A stretch of 64,000 nucleotides of DNA from the NCBI GenBank assembly GCA_015680685.1, contig MNCI01034664.1, positions 463,757 to 527,756 on the forward strand. The letters run 5' to 3'. Shown here piece by piece: positions 35,793 through 48,177 of this stretch. The translations under genes and the position numbers were made by a program. Under the pieces are notes generated by a model. It was not told the DNA's origin. It saw only the letters and a program-made list of their open reading frames with translations, and ran no database searches. Positions within the stretch are counted from its first letter, which is position 1; every line of letters starts with the position of its first letter. Origin of the DNA: Gnetum montanum (lineage: Eukaryota; Streptophyta; Gnetopsida; Gnetales; Gnetaceae).

Positions 35793-38640
35793 GATTGTAG
35801 ATGGCACCAAAATGAGAACCATAAGTAGGAGGATCATCATAGTCTAGGGAAAAATAACATTGAAGAGGAAGGGGACAATTGCAATAACAATAACAACAAG
35901 TTGCACACACCCTCACCCCCCCTTTTCCCTTAAGAGCAAGTCACTAAGGTAACTCATGCTACTTAGCCCTTGCATGAAGAGCCTAAGATGGAATTTGTTC
36001 ACTGGATTCCCATAGCATAAATAAGTTAATCCATGTAGGATGATGTTTTAAGACCTAGGCCAAACTTTCAGGTCATGCTTATCAAGGCCTACCTAGAAAC
36101 AATTTGTTTGAAGTAAGAAGGTTCATAGCTCAACAATTTAAGAACTAAACTTCAAGTCCTTCCTTGAGCTAGGACCAAAGGAGATCAAGACCTAATTGAA
36201 AGAGTATCTACTATGGTGTACTCTCTCCACCCATGGAGAATGGTACATGAGATAGATCTATCTCTTCTAGAACAACTATTAAGGAGCTTCCATGGTCAAA
36301 ATCAAGAACATCATCATCTCCTATTCGATTGAGGTCATAGCAAAAGCTCTTGGATTGTCTAACACTAGGGCAAAGTTAGCAGAGATATCCATCCAAGTAG
36401 ATCACATAGCAAAGAAAGAATGAACATTGTGGTGCTATGGAATGGATCACAAGAAGTATAATGCCCTTACCAAAGAAAAGTAAGCCTACTTTAAAATCAT
36501 AGCCTATCATGTCAATCCCATGGTGAGGCCAAATAAGCTAACAATCTTCTCTAAAAGGGCATGTGCAACTCTAAGTGGAAACTTCAAGGTCAAGCTTTTC
36601 CAACTCATCTTCCCAGAAATCGAGAAGTGGTTCAAAAATAATGAGAAGGATAGGAAGATACTTCCCTTTTCTTGCTCAATTAGAAAAATTTGCAATTGGA
36701 AAGGCATAGCCCACTATACTAACAATGTCATCCATAAGACTCCAACTACATCATGACAAGAGATGATAAAGGATAAGGCTTCCACCAAGCTTCAATAGGA
36801 GGAAGCGACACCTCCACCACTACCTATAGCACCAAAGATGACTTTAGAGATGGTAGTAGCTTTTGAATACCCAAGGAAGCATATGGAATAGCACTTGCAA
36901 TAATAAGTCTTTAGCAATGATGGTGAATCCTCAATGTACCACCTTGTCATGAGCCACCTTAATGGGCTCATCTAGATCATCTGCTAGCCAATGGGTGAAT
37001 TAACCCCAATATTCTCCATGCAAAAATATGAACACTTGTTCATACCAACCCTAATGCTATAGAACTTACTATGTCCATTCTAAGATAAGCATTCCCTAAA
37101 ATCTCCAGGAATGTGATAGTCTTCTTTGTCATGCTGGAGGAAGAAAAAGAAGTAACAATCTTGATCATGCCACACAATGGCTAAGAGGCTACAGTAGAGG
37201 TAATTATAGATAAGATTAGAGAGCCTTTAAGTGCTCTTATGAAATTTTTCCCTAATGTTGCTATGATGACAAACATCCAAATGTCTATGGAAGCTAGAAA
37301 TAGAGAAATGTGTGCAAAATAGCATGAAGAAGTGTTGGAGTGACTAGTTGGAGCTAGGAAACCCATTCGAGAGATCTTTGATCTCTTGAAAGACATTTCA
37401 ACCATCTATTCATAGCTACTTGGGATAAGGGGTAAGTTTTTCATTGCTCACACACAACTTAAGAAGAACACCACTAATAACAAACAGTTGGTGGTGGAGG
37501 TTACGAAACTTAGAGCTCACTTGTCTAACCCATCCAGTCTTAGGCCTAAGCTTATAAGGGATGAAACTTTTCAGCAACTTCAATGAAGACTCCAGGAGGT
37601 TGAGAATGCAAAAGAAATGGTAGTCTTTGATGCATCACTATCAAAAGAAATGTTGAATTCCTTCAGTCATGACATTCAATAGACAAGCAAGAAAAATTTT
37701 ACTTTGATCCAAGAAAACCACCACTTGCTAAACACTAAATAGTATAAGGAGAAAATGGTAGAATATAGCTATCAGTAGTAGGAACAACTTTCCAAAGTAT
37801 ACCAAGATGTAAGAATGTTGGCTACTAAAAATAGGAATCTCTCAATGGATGAGGTTTTGTGCTTCGTTGAAGACTACCATTGAGATAGTTGCCTAAAAGA
37901 ATAAGGTTCTTAAGTACTAGGAAAAATCAAAATGCTTAATGAATCCAACAAAAAAGAAATCAAACTAGTAAAGATAAAGATAAACAAAGTTGTCCAACAA
38001 CTCCAATAAAGATGTGATGTATGGAAGCCCATATTTGATGGCCTCAATGCCTACAACCAAGCTGAAATATGATTGAAGGAGTTACAAATTGAAGGGATGA
38101 CCAAATACATGAAGTTAGCTAACCTTTGATATGTAAACTTAGCAATGTTGATAATGGGAAGGCCAAGATCAGAGCTTGAGAAGCAAGTGACTAGCTCTTA
38201 CCTTCTCTACAAGGTAGAGTTCAAGCTCCATAAACAAACCAAGAAGAAACTAGAAGTGGTCAATTTGAAGCTTGAAGTTCTTTAAAGCAAATTTGAAGAC
38301 TAGAGATTTGTTGTTGAGGACCTATTCAAAAGAATGAATGACTACCATGAACTACAAAACCTTGTCTGTGCATATAACATTGAATGTAAATACTTTGTAG
38401 CTTGATTTGTTAACATGAAAGAGATGTTCCTGATAATGCCCTACCCATGGACTGTATCAATAGCATCTAGTCTTGGAAAATCAAAGATCCACAAAGTAAG
38501 GAGAAGAAGATGAAGATACTCCAAGATGCCTTCAAATTTTTGGAAGTAGCAGTAGTAGTAGCAATAGCAGTAGGGTAGCCTAGACCATCAGTAGGACCGA
38601 GATGTAATGAGGGATACTTGAGTCATAGAAACCTCCACAT
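35793..38640 (+). pseudogene. RT-D third ORF, decayed
   Basis: The longest clean piece is at 36520-36756, with ACATLSGNFKVKLFQLI, FPEIEKWF and ILPFSCSIRKIC segments. These match ACATLRGRF and ALSFPCLIKKLC of RT-B and ILPFPFLIKKLC of RT-A. Later parts (37100-38600) are Lys/Glu-rich with helical character. The end has a LPYPWTVSIASSL-like segment near 38440, matching LWDIPILSHI of RT-B. Stops are frequent. Its presence in this oldest copy shows that the ORF has travelled with the family for a long time. Confidence 0.65.
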
Positions 38641-38809
38641 TTAAGCATGATATAAACACCTCGTCTTGATTCATTCCATATGATCAGTGCCTATCAATTT
38701 TGTCAATAATATAAATTTTTTGTCTAATGTTAAACTTAGTGTGATCACTCAAATATTTTATAACATGGCATTCAAAGTTCATTTTTCATTATAGTTAGTA
38801 GTCCATCAA
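38641..38809 (+). other. RT-D 3' untranslated tail before RT-E
   Basis: AT-rich sequence between the end of the third ORF and the RT-E insertion. It continues at 45732. Confidence 0.5.
38805..38809. repeat. Candidate target site duplication of RT-E, left
   Basis: ATCAA against GTCAA at 45732-45736; one transition apart. Confidence 0.6.
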
Positions 38810-39956
38810 TGATGAGCGGTAAGGTACCCCTACGCTCAACCATACGAATATGAGTGTGTAAGTGCAATCCAGTCGAACTCCATGGATGGACTAGTTGTGG
38901 CACCTAGACAGTTATACGTTGATCATAGTTCACTGTCTTCCCACCTAGACTAGTATTTTCTTTGTCACATATGGTTTAGTCCAGAGTGAGGTGTATGATG
39001 TGATTATAAACTAGGCTACTCCTATAGACAATGGGAAACAATCTTGATTAAGCTAATAGGTAACATAACGTAAAATCTAAGTTAGCTTAAGTGCAATGAG
39101 CATCTGTCCTTAATCATCCGTAAGCATATCAAACCTCATGTACTACTTTTGGGAATTCCAAGAACACATTACTTAGGCACTACTAGATACGCTACTGAGT
39201 TACCAAGTAGTTACACTTAAATGTTCGTGATTAAGTCATACTCATTCCACGTTAGCAACAGGAAGTGTAAATAACAATAAAGGAAATATTAACTAGATAG
39301 ACAACAATAAATAATCAAAAATTAAAGCAAATAAAAGCTACGTAAATAATAATGAAAGTGAGAATAATTAATTGCTAAGTAGACTATGGTCTAATCTAGC
39401 CTAACATAAGTAACCATTTCCACTTCCTAGACACATCCTAAACTTTGTGCAAACACTGCTGGGTTGTCCAACACTAATCGTTTTTGAGCTACCAACTGGC
39501 ACAAGTATGCTTGAAGGGGTCGTGCTTGCATAATTTAATCGATTTGCTTAATTGATCAAAATGAATTGCTGCGCTAATAACACAAATGTAAAGTGCATAA
39601 AATAAAATAAAATAAATGTGTAATAAAATAAAATAAAATAAATGCATAAGAAAAAAAATCTCAAGTGCTACAAGGATGAATCAAAGAGCTCGTCTTTATT
39701 TCCAACACAATGGTGTGCTTAGGTACATCAATGCTTGAATAAACATCCATTCACACTTAGGCCTCCTACTGCGAGCACTTGGAAATATTCTAACTTTCAA
39801 ATGGATAAACTACAAGAGTTTCCCTACTTAACTGCTAAAAACTTGCTCCCAATTGTGCACTTGGGTGCTATATTTATAGACCTAGGAGTAACCCAGGAAT
39901 AACCGCTCTAATAATTAGAATAACTACTCTAATAATTAGAGTAACCACTCTCATCA
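38810..39956 (-). repeat. RT-E left LTR (3' LTR)
   Basis: 1147 bp, TGATGAG to CTCTCATCA. TATA-like box (minus strand TATAAATA) near 39872-39880. The U3 end has two units of an approximately 20-bp repeat (CTCTAATAATTAGA core, 39905-39946). It also has AAATAAAAT runs near 39599-39645. Confidence 0.93.
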
Positions 39957-39969
39957 TACCCCCACAACT
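39957..39969 (-). promoter_or_regulatory. RT-E polypurine tract
   Basis: Minus strand AGTTGTGGGGGTA, uninterrupted, directly before the 3' LTR. This is the best-preserved copy in the window. Confidence 0.88.
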
Positions 39970-41980
39970 GAATGAAAACTCATCCTCGAGTACAAAAGAA
40001 GAGGAATAAGTTCTTTACAAAATATATTAGGGGGTGTGGATTTATTTGAATAACATGTAAAGTGACACAGAGAAAATAGACAAATGCAGAAGTGCCCAAG
40101 CATACAATATTACAATTATGTACAAAATTGTTGTTCATGATAATTAGGAAAGAACACCAATGAATCCAAAGGACATCCAACCCCTCTTGACAATAGAAGA
40201 ATGAGGGAGAGGTAGAAGAGATCCAGCAGTCATGAACAATCTCCCATGAGTGATATGGTTGCATCCTCCTTGGTGACGACAGTCCTGCTTCTAGTCCACG
40301 CTTCCCACTGCAATCATAACAAAAACAAGGATTAGTATATATAGTACATAAATAACGGTTGAATACCTTGTCTCATCGGTGATTTTATCTAGCTAAGTTG
40401 TGTTTGTGATAGATTGATTGCTTGATATTGTTAGTGGAAAGACTAACAAATGGGTTAAATAAGAGAAGTGATCCATACAATTCAGAAAAAGCTTGACACA
40501 AGGAGTAGTGGAAAGAGGGTATTCACAATAATAAAAAGAAATTTATTACAAAAAATTATGAAGGTGCATATAATTTGGATGACATGGATGAGGTAAATAA
40601 AAAGAATTTGATTGTAACAACATCTAAGGGTAAATAAGTTAACTTAACCAAACCAAAAGATATGCAAGTGGGTCCTCCCCAAAGCAAGCACAAGCCTTTT
40701 ATGCCCTTACGTAACTTCAAACCAAGGAGTTCATGGGCTCCATGGATGATTAATGAGTACGAAAAGTTAAGTGCAAAAACCCAAAAGTAACTAACTAAGA
40801 AACCCGACACATCAAACAAAGAAACTAAATCAAAACATGAAACCAGTAGTGAGGTGAGATATGGAAAGCATAGATAGATGATAGAGAAAGTGGAATGGAG
40901 TTCTTAATTATGGTCACATATAGCCTCTTGTGAAGTTTGTGATTAATTGACTTGGTAGGATCCTTCCATAATCTAGATCAAAACCAACCACTTTCAGTCA
41001 CTTCGCATCGACATTCTAAGGCTAGTCCATCCCCTAAGACATAAGAATGCTTCCACAAAATAGCCACCATTCCAAATTAGAGTGAATATTAGGAAGTGTG
41101 AAAGGGCATTAATTAGAGGAAATAATGCAAGTCTCATAACTAGTTCTTGTAGTCCTTTTATTTGGTCTAAGGGGTGTGCTTTGAATTTCCATGTTGTTTT
41201 TTTTTTCGAATGGGAACCACACCATGCAAACACCCATGTGTTTTTTCACATTTATTTTGTCCAAGGGGTGTGCTTTGAATCCTCATCTTTCTCATTTTTT
41301 TTTTTTTTTGTGATGAGGACCACACCATGCAAGGACTTATTTAGCTTCCTATTATGAAATGACGCAAAATGATGAGAAGCTTATGAGAACATTCTTGCAC
41401 ATAGAAAAATAGAAAAGCACAAAGAATACCACATCCCTTTGAAGCCACACCCTATCCAAACCTTTGATTTCTTCCCAATTCCGGAAACTACACAAGTCAC
41501 CAATTTATTAAAGTTGCATTAATGGAGAAGAGACTGCACACTTCCAAAACAAGGAAATCCATAGAGTATGTGGATGGGTGGATGATGTGGACTCACTGCC
41601 TATTACATGAAAAGAAACCATGTCCCAATTGTCAGTAACAACATTCAAAGTCAAAAACCAAACATCAACAATCAAATTACAAATGAAACATACCATCATC
41701 AAGTAGTGCATTACCATTATACCTACCACATTATTAGCAGAAAATGTAGAGAAACACACCAAACATAAGCAAACATAACCATAAAATAAAGTAAAAGAGT
41801 AGATGATAAATATTAAATATATATTAACAATGGTGTAAAGAAAAACTAAGAGAAGACTAATAACCTTGAAAATGCAAATATGTAAAACAAAATTGTAAAA
41901 CAAAGAAGATGAAACCAAAAAGTTGTAAAACCAAAAATGTGTAAAACAAAAAGTCAAAAGACACTTAAGAATCCTAGAAA
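39970..41980 (-). other. RT-E non-coding interior
   Basis: Holds the purine motif (40666-40685) and the GGGGTGTGCTTTGAATT phrase twice (41171 and 41263). It also has A-rich sequence (41760-41960) next to gag. The position where a third ORF would end (39980-40320) is present only as an untranslated tail. Confidence 0.6.
40666..40685 (-). promoter_or_regulatory. Conserved spacer purine motif (RT-E copy)
   Basis: Minus strand GCTTTGGGGAGGACCCACTT. Confidence 0.5.
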
Positions 41981-44418
41981 TTAGAATGGGGGGTAACCCC
42001 CACGACTAAACATTTGTTCATGGCAAGGTTTAATAAGTGGATGAATAGTATTCATGCATGTATGAAATGTTAGGGATCTGTCATGTCCCAACCACTGGGT
42101 GTCTATTGGTGGCATGGTGGCTTGATAGAGAAATTTTTGATCACACACTTGATTATAGAAAGCATAGTGGGGTAGGTTAGATGATGTGTGTAAATTATGA
42201 GGGAAATATGACCCACTGTGACACCCTTGACTAGATGGTAGTATGCATGGATCTATGTGTCCCTTCACATTAGTGAATTCATTGGACATTGGAGTGTGAG
42301 GTGGAGACCTAGATAAGGTGACAAGAGGCATTGAGTTTGAAGAGGAAGGTGCATCATAGTGTTGGGCTTGTGCTGAGTTGGAGGATGCAATGGTTTTAGA
42401 ACTGTGCTATCTCTTTCTACATCCATGCTTAAATAAAGGACACTTCTGATGTTGTGGAAGACTCCCACTGTTATTGACAATAGCAACACAAGTAATGTTC
42501 ATGGTTTGGTGCTATGGTGTAAAACCTTTTGGCACTACTGGTGGCAATGTAGGAGGATGTGAAGGATGAGAGCATTGAGAGCAAGGAGAAGTATAAGAAA
42601 CATGAGGTGGTGATCTTGTAGGAGAGGAAATGTGTTGATGATACTCGGGAGAGTGATAACGATGAGGTGAAGTAGAGGATGTTGATCTAGTTGGAGAAAC
42701 ATGGTGTTGAACATGATAAGTGCTTGGTTTCGGATGGTATGAAGGGTGTGGCCAGTTTGGCAATGGCCTCCCTGACGACTGGGGGTTTTGCCATAGCAGT
42801 TGAGCACAGTACTAAGGCTAGTAAGAATTTGCCCATAGATAGTACGATGAGTTGTGGGATAGCCCATAAAGTTGTGGAACAAGAATACACCTAACCATGT
42901 ACTTTTGTATGAAATCTGGATGTAACATTCTTCCCCAATGCTCATGTAGATGTGACAAGATTTGACATTGGCCTTTTGGGTGATTGTACAGGCAAACATT
43001 GCATTGATACTTATGTTTTATGATTGAGACCCTATCCTCATTTTGTTCAGTCCTTCTTTCTGATTGTTGAATGGTGTTTTATCCTGTTTCTATGTTTGGT
43101 ATCCTCTATTTTTTTTGTTCATCAAAGTTATCTTGTGTGGGTCTCCCTCTAATAATGTCTACATATTCTCGACATTTTCCATGTACCCACTCCGTCATCT
43201 TGTTGATCTTTGCCTCCATTTCATCTGATGATTTTAGTATTGGCAAAGGTAGGGATGGTTTCACCTCCTCGAGGTGAGTTGATTTCTCCTCTTTATGATT
43301 ATGAAACTTTGTTACTTCAAGAGTTTGGTCCTATTGAGATTTTTCAACACTCTTCCATTTGGCTATTTCTCCTTCTTCTTTTGCTACCTACTTAATAAGC
43401 TCTTGGAATTGATGGGTTCATAGTTCATATAGTTAACCTAGGGCATACATCCATAGGGTCTCCCTTATTTCATTACGAAGCCCATCCATGATGTGATACA
43501 TTAGCCTTTCCTCAGAGAACCCATGGCTTGGGCATTTGTTTAACAAAGAGTAATATCTTTCCAAGGTCATGTCCAAGGTTCATGTTGCCCTTGTTTCCAC
43601 TCTTGGATTTGTCTCCTCAAGGCTGACACTCTTGCATAGGTTTGATATCTTTCATTGAAGAGGTTTACCATTGTTAGCCAACGGAAAATTGATTTCGGCT
43701 TTAGAGACTTGTACCATACTTTTGCTTGGCCAACAAGTGTCATATGAAAGAGCTTAAGTCTTTGCCACCCATTATCAATATTGTTCCATACACAAGCATC
43801 ATAGAAGGCTTGTAAATGACACTGCGAATCTAAATCATAGCCTCCTAAAAACTTGGGAAAGTTGTTTAAATCAAGCCTGGGTAGATAGCTTTCCTTACGA
43901 TGCCTGCGGGATATTCGAATGGCCTCTTGTATATGCATTAGGCTCTTAGTAGCCAGCAGGGGTTCATCATCACTAAGTAGGTCATGAATTTGTGAGTTGG
44001 GATGATGTTGTCTATGTTCATATTGGCATTCTTGATTTTTCCCGTGGGTTCGATTTTTATTTCTATGCCAACCCCTTGAGGAAGAGTCATCCGTGTCACA
44101 AGCCGATGTTGAAAGAGCAGAGAAAGAGAGGGAACTGAAAAACTCATCATGACTTTTGTAAGTTTCCCAATCATCCCCTAATGTACTCTTGCTACCCATT
44201 GAAAAGGTCCTAGGTCTTACGGCCCCCCTCATTCTAGGGGATGTCCCATCTTCACTAGAGGTGTCTAAGTTGGATGACAAAAGTCCTTGAGTATCATTGG
44301 GGTGTTTATGAACATATGAAACTCCTACATAAGATTGAGTACTCCAAACTTCTTCGTTGGTTCTCCAATGAATTGCCTCGCTAGATGTTGTGTTATCGAT
44401 GTCTTGTGAAAGAGACAT
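41981..44418 (-). pseudogene. gag: RT-E gag, long but interrupted
   Basis: Start at 44418 (MSLSQDIDN). An open stretch of 283 codons (43567-44418) covers the acidic/Ser-rich N-terminus and the capsid-like core with LKLFHMTLVGQAKVWYKSLK and VNLFNERYQTYARVS. Frameshifts follow. The nucleocapsid knuckle at 42965-43003 is intact (CNVCLYNHPKGQC, CX2CX3HX4C). After it comes a Pro/Ser/His-rich tail (42512-42763 and 41981-42331) similar to RT-F. It is about 800 codons in all if frames are joined. It would make the particle protein; the element has no enzymes of its own. Confidence 0.88.
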
Positions 44419-44533
44419 TGTTGTGAATTGTGTGTGACTTAATTGAATTTAATTTCTTTGTTTGAAAGAGATATTGTTAATACCCTATTACAATGATCTT
44501 GTATGATATAACTAATCTAGATAACTAGCACCA

Positions 44534-44551
44534 TCCCTGGCAACGGTGCCA
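44534..44551 (-). promoter_or_regulatory. RT-E primer-binding site (tRNA-Asp)
   Basis: TCCCTGGCAACGGTGCCA on the plus strand; 16 of 18 bases match the plant tRNA-Asp 3' end, with two C-to-T changes. Confidence 0.92.
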
Positions 44552-44552
44552 A

Positions 44553-45731
44553 TGATGAGTGGCAAGGTACCCCTATGCTCAACCATACAAATATGAGCAT
44601 GTATGTGCAATCCAGCTAAACTTCGTGGATGAACTAGTTGTGGCATCTAGACAATTATACATTGATCGCAGTTCATTACCTTCCCACCTAGACTAGTATT
44701 TGCTTTGTCACGTATGGTTTAGTCTAGAGTGAGGTGTATGATGTGATTCTAAATTAGGCTACTCCTAGAGATAATGGGAAACAATCTTGATTAAGCTAAT
44801 AGGCAACATAAAGTAAAATCTAAGTTAGCTTAAGTGTAATGAGCATCTGTCCTTAATCATCCATACGCATCTTAGACCTCATGTACTACTTTTGGGAATT
44901 CCAAGCACACATTACTTGAGCACTACTATATACACTAATGGGTTACCAAGTAGTTACACTTAAATGTTCATGATTAAGTCGTACTCATTCCACGTTAGCA
45001 ATAAGAAGTGTAAATGACAATAAAGGAAATATTAACTAGATAGAAAATAATAAATAATCAATAATTAAAGTAAATAAAAGCTAAGTAAATAAGAATGAAA
45101 GTGAGAGTAATTAATTGCTAAGTAGACTATGGTCTAATCTAGCCTAACACAAGTAACCGTTCCCACTTCCCGGACACATCCTGAACTTCATGCAAACATT
45201 GTTGGGCTATCAAATGCTAATCATTTATGAGCTACCAAGTGGCACATGTATGCTCGAAGGGGTTGTGATTACGTAATTTAATCGATTTGATTAATTGATC
45301 AAAATGAATTTCTGCACTAATAACACAAATGTAAAGTTCATAAAATAAAATAAATGCGTAATAAAATAAAATGAATACATAAGAAAACAAATCTCAAGTG
45401 CTACAAGGATGAATCAAAGAGCTCGTCTTTATTTCCAACACAATGGTGTGCTCAGGTACATCAATGCTTGAATAAAGATTCATTCACACTTAAACCTCCT
45501 ACTGCGGGCACTTGGAAATATTCTAACTTTCAAATGGATAAATTACAAGAGTTTCCCTACTTGACTGCTAAAAACTTGCTCCCAATTGTGCACTCGGGCA
45601 CTGTATTTATAAACCCAGGAGTAACCTAGGAATAACCGCTCTAATAATTAGAATAACTACTCTAATAATTAGAATAACTTCTCTAATAATTAGAGTAACC
45701 ACTCTAATAATTAGAGTAACCTCTCTCATTA
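44553..45731 (-). repeat. RT-E right LTR (5' LTR)
   Basis: 1179 bp, TGATGAG to CTCATTA (mutated CATCA). TATA-like box (minus strand TATAAATAC) near 45605-45613. The U3 end has four to five units of the 20-bp CTCTAATAATTAGA repeat (45639-45722), against two in the left LTR. Confidence 0.92.
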
Positions 45732-45814
45732 GTCAATTTTTAGTTTCATACTCCCCAAAATTTTATAAAAAGCTTAGTCTCTTTTTTGTCTACTCAAGAA
45801 TGAATTTTTAGTTA

Positions 45815-45826
45815 GTCATAGAGGTA
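45815..45826 (+). promoter_or_regulatory. RT-D polypurine tract, decayed
   Basis: Plus strand GTCATAGAGGTA before TGATGA at 45827. It is preceded by CTCAAGAATGAATTTTTAGT, the same context found in reverse at RT-C (13650-13680). This shows RT-D is plus-strand and resumes after RT-E. Confidence 0.75.
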
Positions 45827-46696
45827 TGATGAAGTTGTGGCTAGTTAGCTATCCTAATGTATGTCCATCGATGCATCCTTTGATGTGTTGGCACATATTT
45901 GTCAACACTAATTCATCCAAAGCCTTTATAAATGCATGTATCATTTACATTTATAGCACCTTTGATTATTTTTGTAGCAAAGCTCTTGAAGTTTGCTTTC
46001 GTAAGATAGCTAACATTCTCTCTAAGTGCCTACAGCATAGATTGAGTTGATTGAACAAAATTTTATTCAAATGCATGCTGTACTTGGACACTTTTGCATG
46101 ACAACAATAAAATCAAGATTAATTATTCTATTGTAGCACTTGGATTAGCACTTAGTTTATTTTCAAGCACTTTACTTTAAATGTATTTTAATTTTCTGCA
46201 TTTCAAAAATTCATATTTTATTCTGTAATTATGAGAGTATGATCACTTTGAACATGTTATATTAATGTTTGATAATTTTAGTGATGGATATGTGGTACAC
46301 CCAGTAGTAGACAAGCGGTAACACAACAATGTTTGTATAGGTCCAAGATGGATACAGAAAGTGGGAATGAATGATCTACACTTAGGATAGTTTAGGTTAT
46401 TCTTCATTCCATAGTTAGTTAAAAATTGTTAGTTAAATTAACATTTTAATCACTTTATTGTTTTAATATTTTAATAATAATAATAATAATAATAATATAA
46501 ACATCTTAGGCCTCAATCTCACTTAACCATACTAATGAAACTAACACAAGTAATAATTAGAAAGACAACAACCAACCATATCACACTTAATTATCTAGAA
46601 CACTAGCCACTCAACAATTCTATGGAATTTGACTGAATCATGTGTACATGCTTGTGATTCATATGATTGGGTGTAGGGAACACTTGCCACTCATCA
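45827..46696 (+). repeat. RT-D 3' LTR
   Basis: 870 bp, TGATGAA to CCACTCATCA. TATA-like TATAAATGC near 45930 and AATAAAAT near 46106 are in plus-strand order. Its end (46580-46696) is the reverse complement of the conserved R-U5 end of the minus-strand LTRs, including the CCCAACCATA-like phrase. Confidence 0.82.
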
Positions 46697-48174
46697 AAGT
46701 AGAAAAAAGATTTAATTAGTACATGGACTAGAAAATAATATAGAGAAATTTATCATGATGAATTTTTTTTCTATCTAAATCCATCAAATTTAGGAAAGAT
46801 AGAAGCAACATTTAGTTTTAGTTGTTATGGCTTTTATCATAATATATTACTAACACTCTTGATTTTTGAACAATAAGAAGAAAAATAATTTGAATACTGA
46901 TATCTATTTGCTAATTTTAATTTTTTTATGAGAATATTATAAATATATTAATTAGAATAATTTTGTTTATTTCAATATTTATAATTGAGATTACCCTTTT
47001 TCCTTTCATTTGGAAGTGATCTTAGAGTTTCTAGCTCTTGTTACCTATTCCTAATTTCATTGTTAGAATCTAAATAGTTTTGGAGCTTTTGGTTTTCCAA
47101 ATCTTTTAGTTTCAAAAGTTATGTATTTTTGCCTTGGACTCATATACCCTTACAAATTTTAAGATTGTTCTCTAATAACTATAAGAAAGTCGATATTAAA
47201 ATAAAAAGCAACTTGGATAAGAAATTTATTTAAATTTTTATTCCTTAAATTTCACTAAGTTTAAATATTTTTGTTTCAAGGTAAGTTCATGATTTACATA
47301 TTGCCAAAGTTTTCAATCAATAAGAATAAGTTGAAGTTTGGTTTTTCCAAGTGTTGATCTTGTGATGCAAATTTTTTGTTAAGTTTATGTAATGTTTCAC
47401 TTTTCATATATTTTGATCTTTATTTTTGTAATAGTTGTTGTGAATGTACTTTAATTTACTATGATGATATGTGAATCTAATCTCCTATGTTTTTCATCCA
47501 TAAAATCAATCCAAGATGGAAGATATCTCTTCTAATAAATCAAAAGAATGCAATAATGATTTTGAATTGAATGAATTTGATGAGCTTTTTGGAGTTGATC
47601 ATAAGGATAGGTGTAAAGCTTTGGGTCCTAGTGTATGCAATAATAAATTGCAAGCCTCTGCAATTGTAAGAAAGAAGTATTACCTTTTACAAGAAAAACA
47701 TAAAAAAGATGTTCAATGTTTTAGAGAGGAAATGAATTTTCTATCAAGGGATTTATTTACAAAAGTTAATAAAGTTGTGAGTTATATTTCTCCATTATTT
47801 TGATTATTTTTTAATTATATAAAGGTTAAAATAGAAACTTATCATTTTTAGAAATTTAATTTTGAGGAAGCATCCATATCACAAGTTTCAATAAGTTGTA
47901 ACATTACCCATACTTTATTACATGCTCATGTTGATTATAGAATATTAGGAGACATTTAAATAGAAATGTATTAATTTATAAATTTACCGATCACATCTTA
48001 TTTCAAATTAAACACTACATTTGTGGATAATATTGATAACTACAAAACTATAATATAAATTTTTATCATTTCTTTCATTATTTATAATGAATATATTCTA
48101 TAAAATTCTTTAGCCATTCTAATTTTTTATAATATATTTAATTTTATTTTTTATTTATTTTTTATTTAGATTTA
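46697..48174. other. AT-rich intergenic stretch
   Basis: No repeat relation to the neighbouring LTRs was noticed. One possible coding fragment is described at 47516-47803. A (TAA)n run lies just left of it, within the RT-D LTR at about 46465-46495. Confidence 0.5.
47516..47803 (+). CDS. Possible coding fragment, unrecognised (95 codons)
   Basis: An open frame from ATG at 47516 to a stop at 47803. Composition is protein-like and not low-complexity: an acidic start (NDFELNEFDELFGVD), then a Lys/Glu-rich, probably helical or coiled-coil segment (LQASAIVRKKY, EKHKKDVQCFREE). I do not recognise the family. The tail resembles the kind of helical tail seen in plant transposase-derived proteins, but this is only an impression. 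A GT at 47777 (GTTGTGAG) could end an exon. It could be an exon or transposon relic, or chance. Confidence 0.25.
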   Translation: MEDISSNKSKECNNDFELNEFDELFGVDHKDRCKALGPSVCNNKLQASAIVRKKYYLLQEKHKKDVQCFREEMNFLSRDLFTKVNKVVSYISPLF

Positions 48175-48177
48175 TAG

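Larger units (their letters stand above)
38810..45731 (-). mobile_element. RT-E: gag-only LTR retrotransposon (6.9 kb)
   Basis: LTRs are at 38810-39956 and 44553-45731. A tRNA-Asp primer site (16/18) and a polypurine tract are both present. The interior of about 4.6 kb contains gag (41981-44418) and non-coding sequence, with no protease, RT, RNase H, integrase or recognisable third-ORF core. It inserted into the 3' untranslated region of RT-D, just before that element's polypurine tract. The better-preserved primer site and long gag frame suggest it is younger than RT-B and RT-C. It fits the gag-only class known as TR-GAG elements. Confidence 0.9.
1270..46696 (+). mobile_element. RT-D: ancient Ty3/gypsy Athila-like retrotransposon, split by two insertions
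   Basis: This plus-strand element is seen in three pieces. Pol from protease into integrase is at about 1270-4199. The rest of integrase, the spacer and the third ORF are at about 33450-38809. The polypurine tract and 3' LTR are at 45732-46696. Joining the pieces follows from gene continuity: the first piece stops and the second resumes at the same point in integrase, judged against RT-B. RT-E fills 38810-45731 and the larger block fills 4200-33449. No gag or 5' LTR was found, so the 5' end is lost or replaced before 1270. All reading frames are broken. Confidence 0.8.

Noticed and set aside
39980-40264. 94-codon frame next to the RT-E polypurine tract
   Set aside because: No similarity to the third ORF of the relatives. 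It is in the untranslated tail.
41508-41957. 149-codon hydrophobic minus-strand frame in RT-E, env-like at first sight
   Set aside because: It comes from the A-rich spacer next to gag, read on the T-rich strand. The hydrophobicity follows from base composition and the frame is not kept in relatives.
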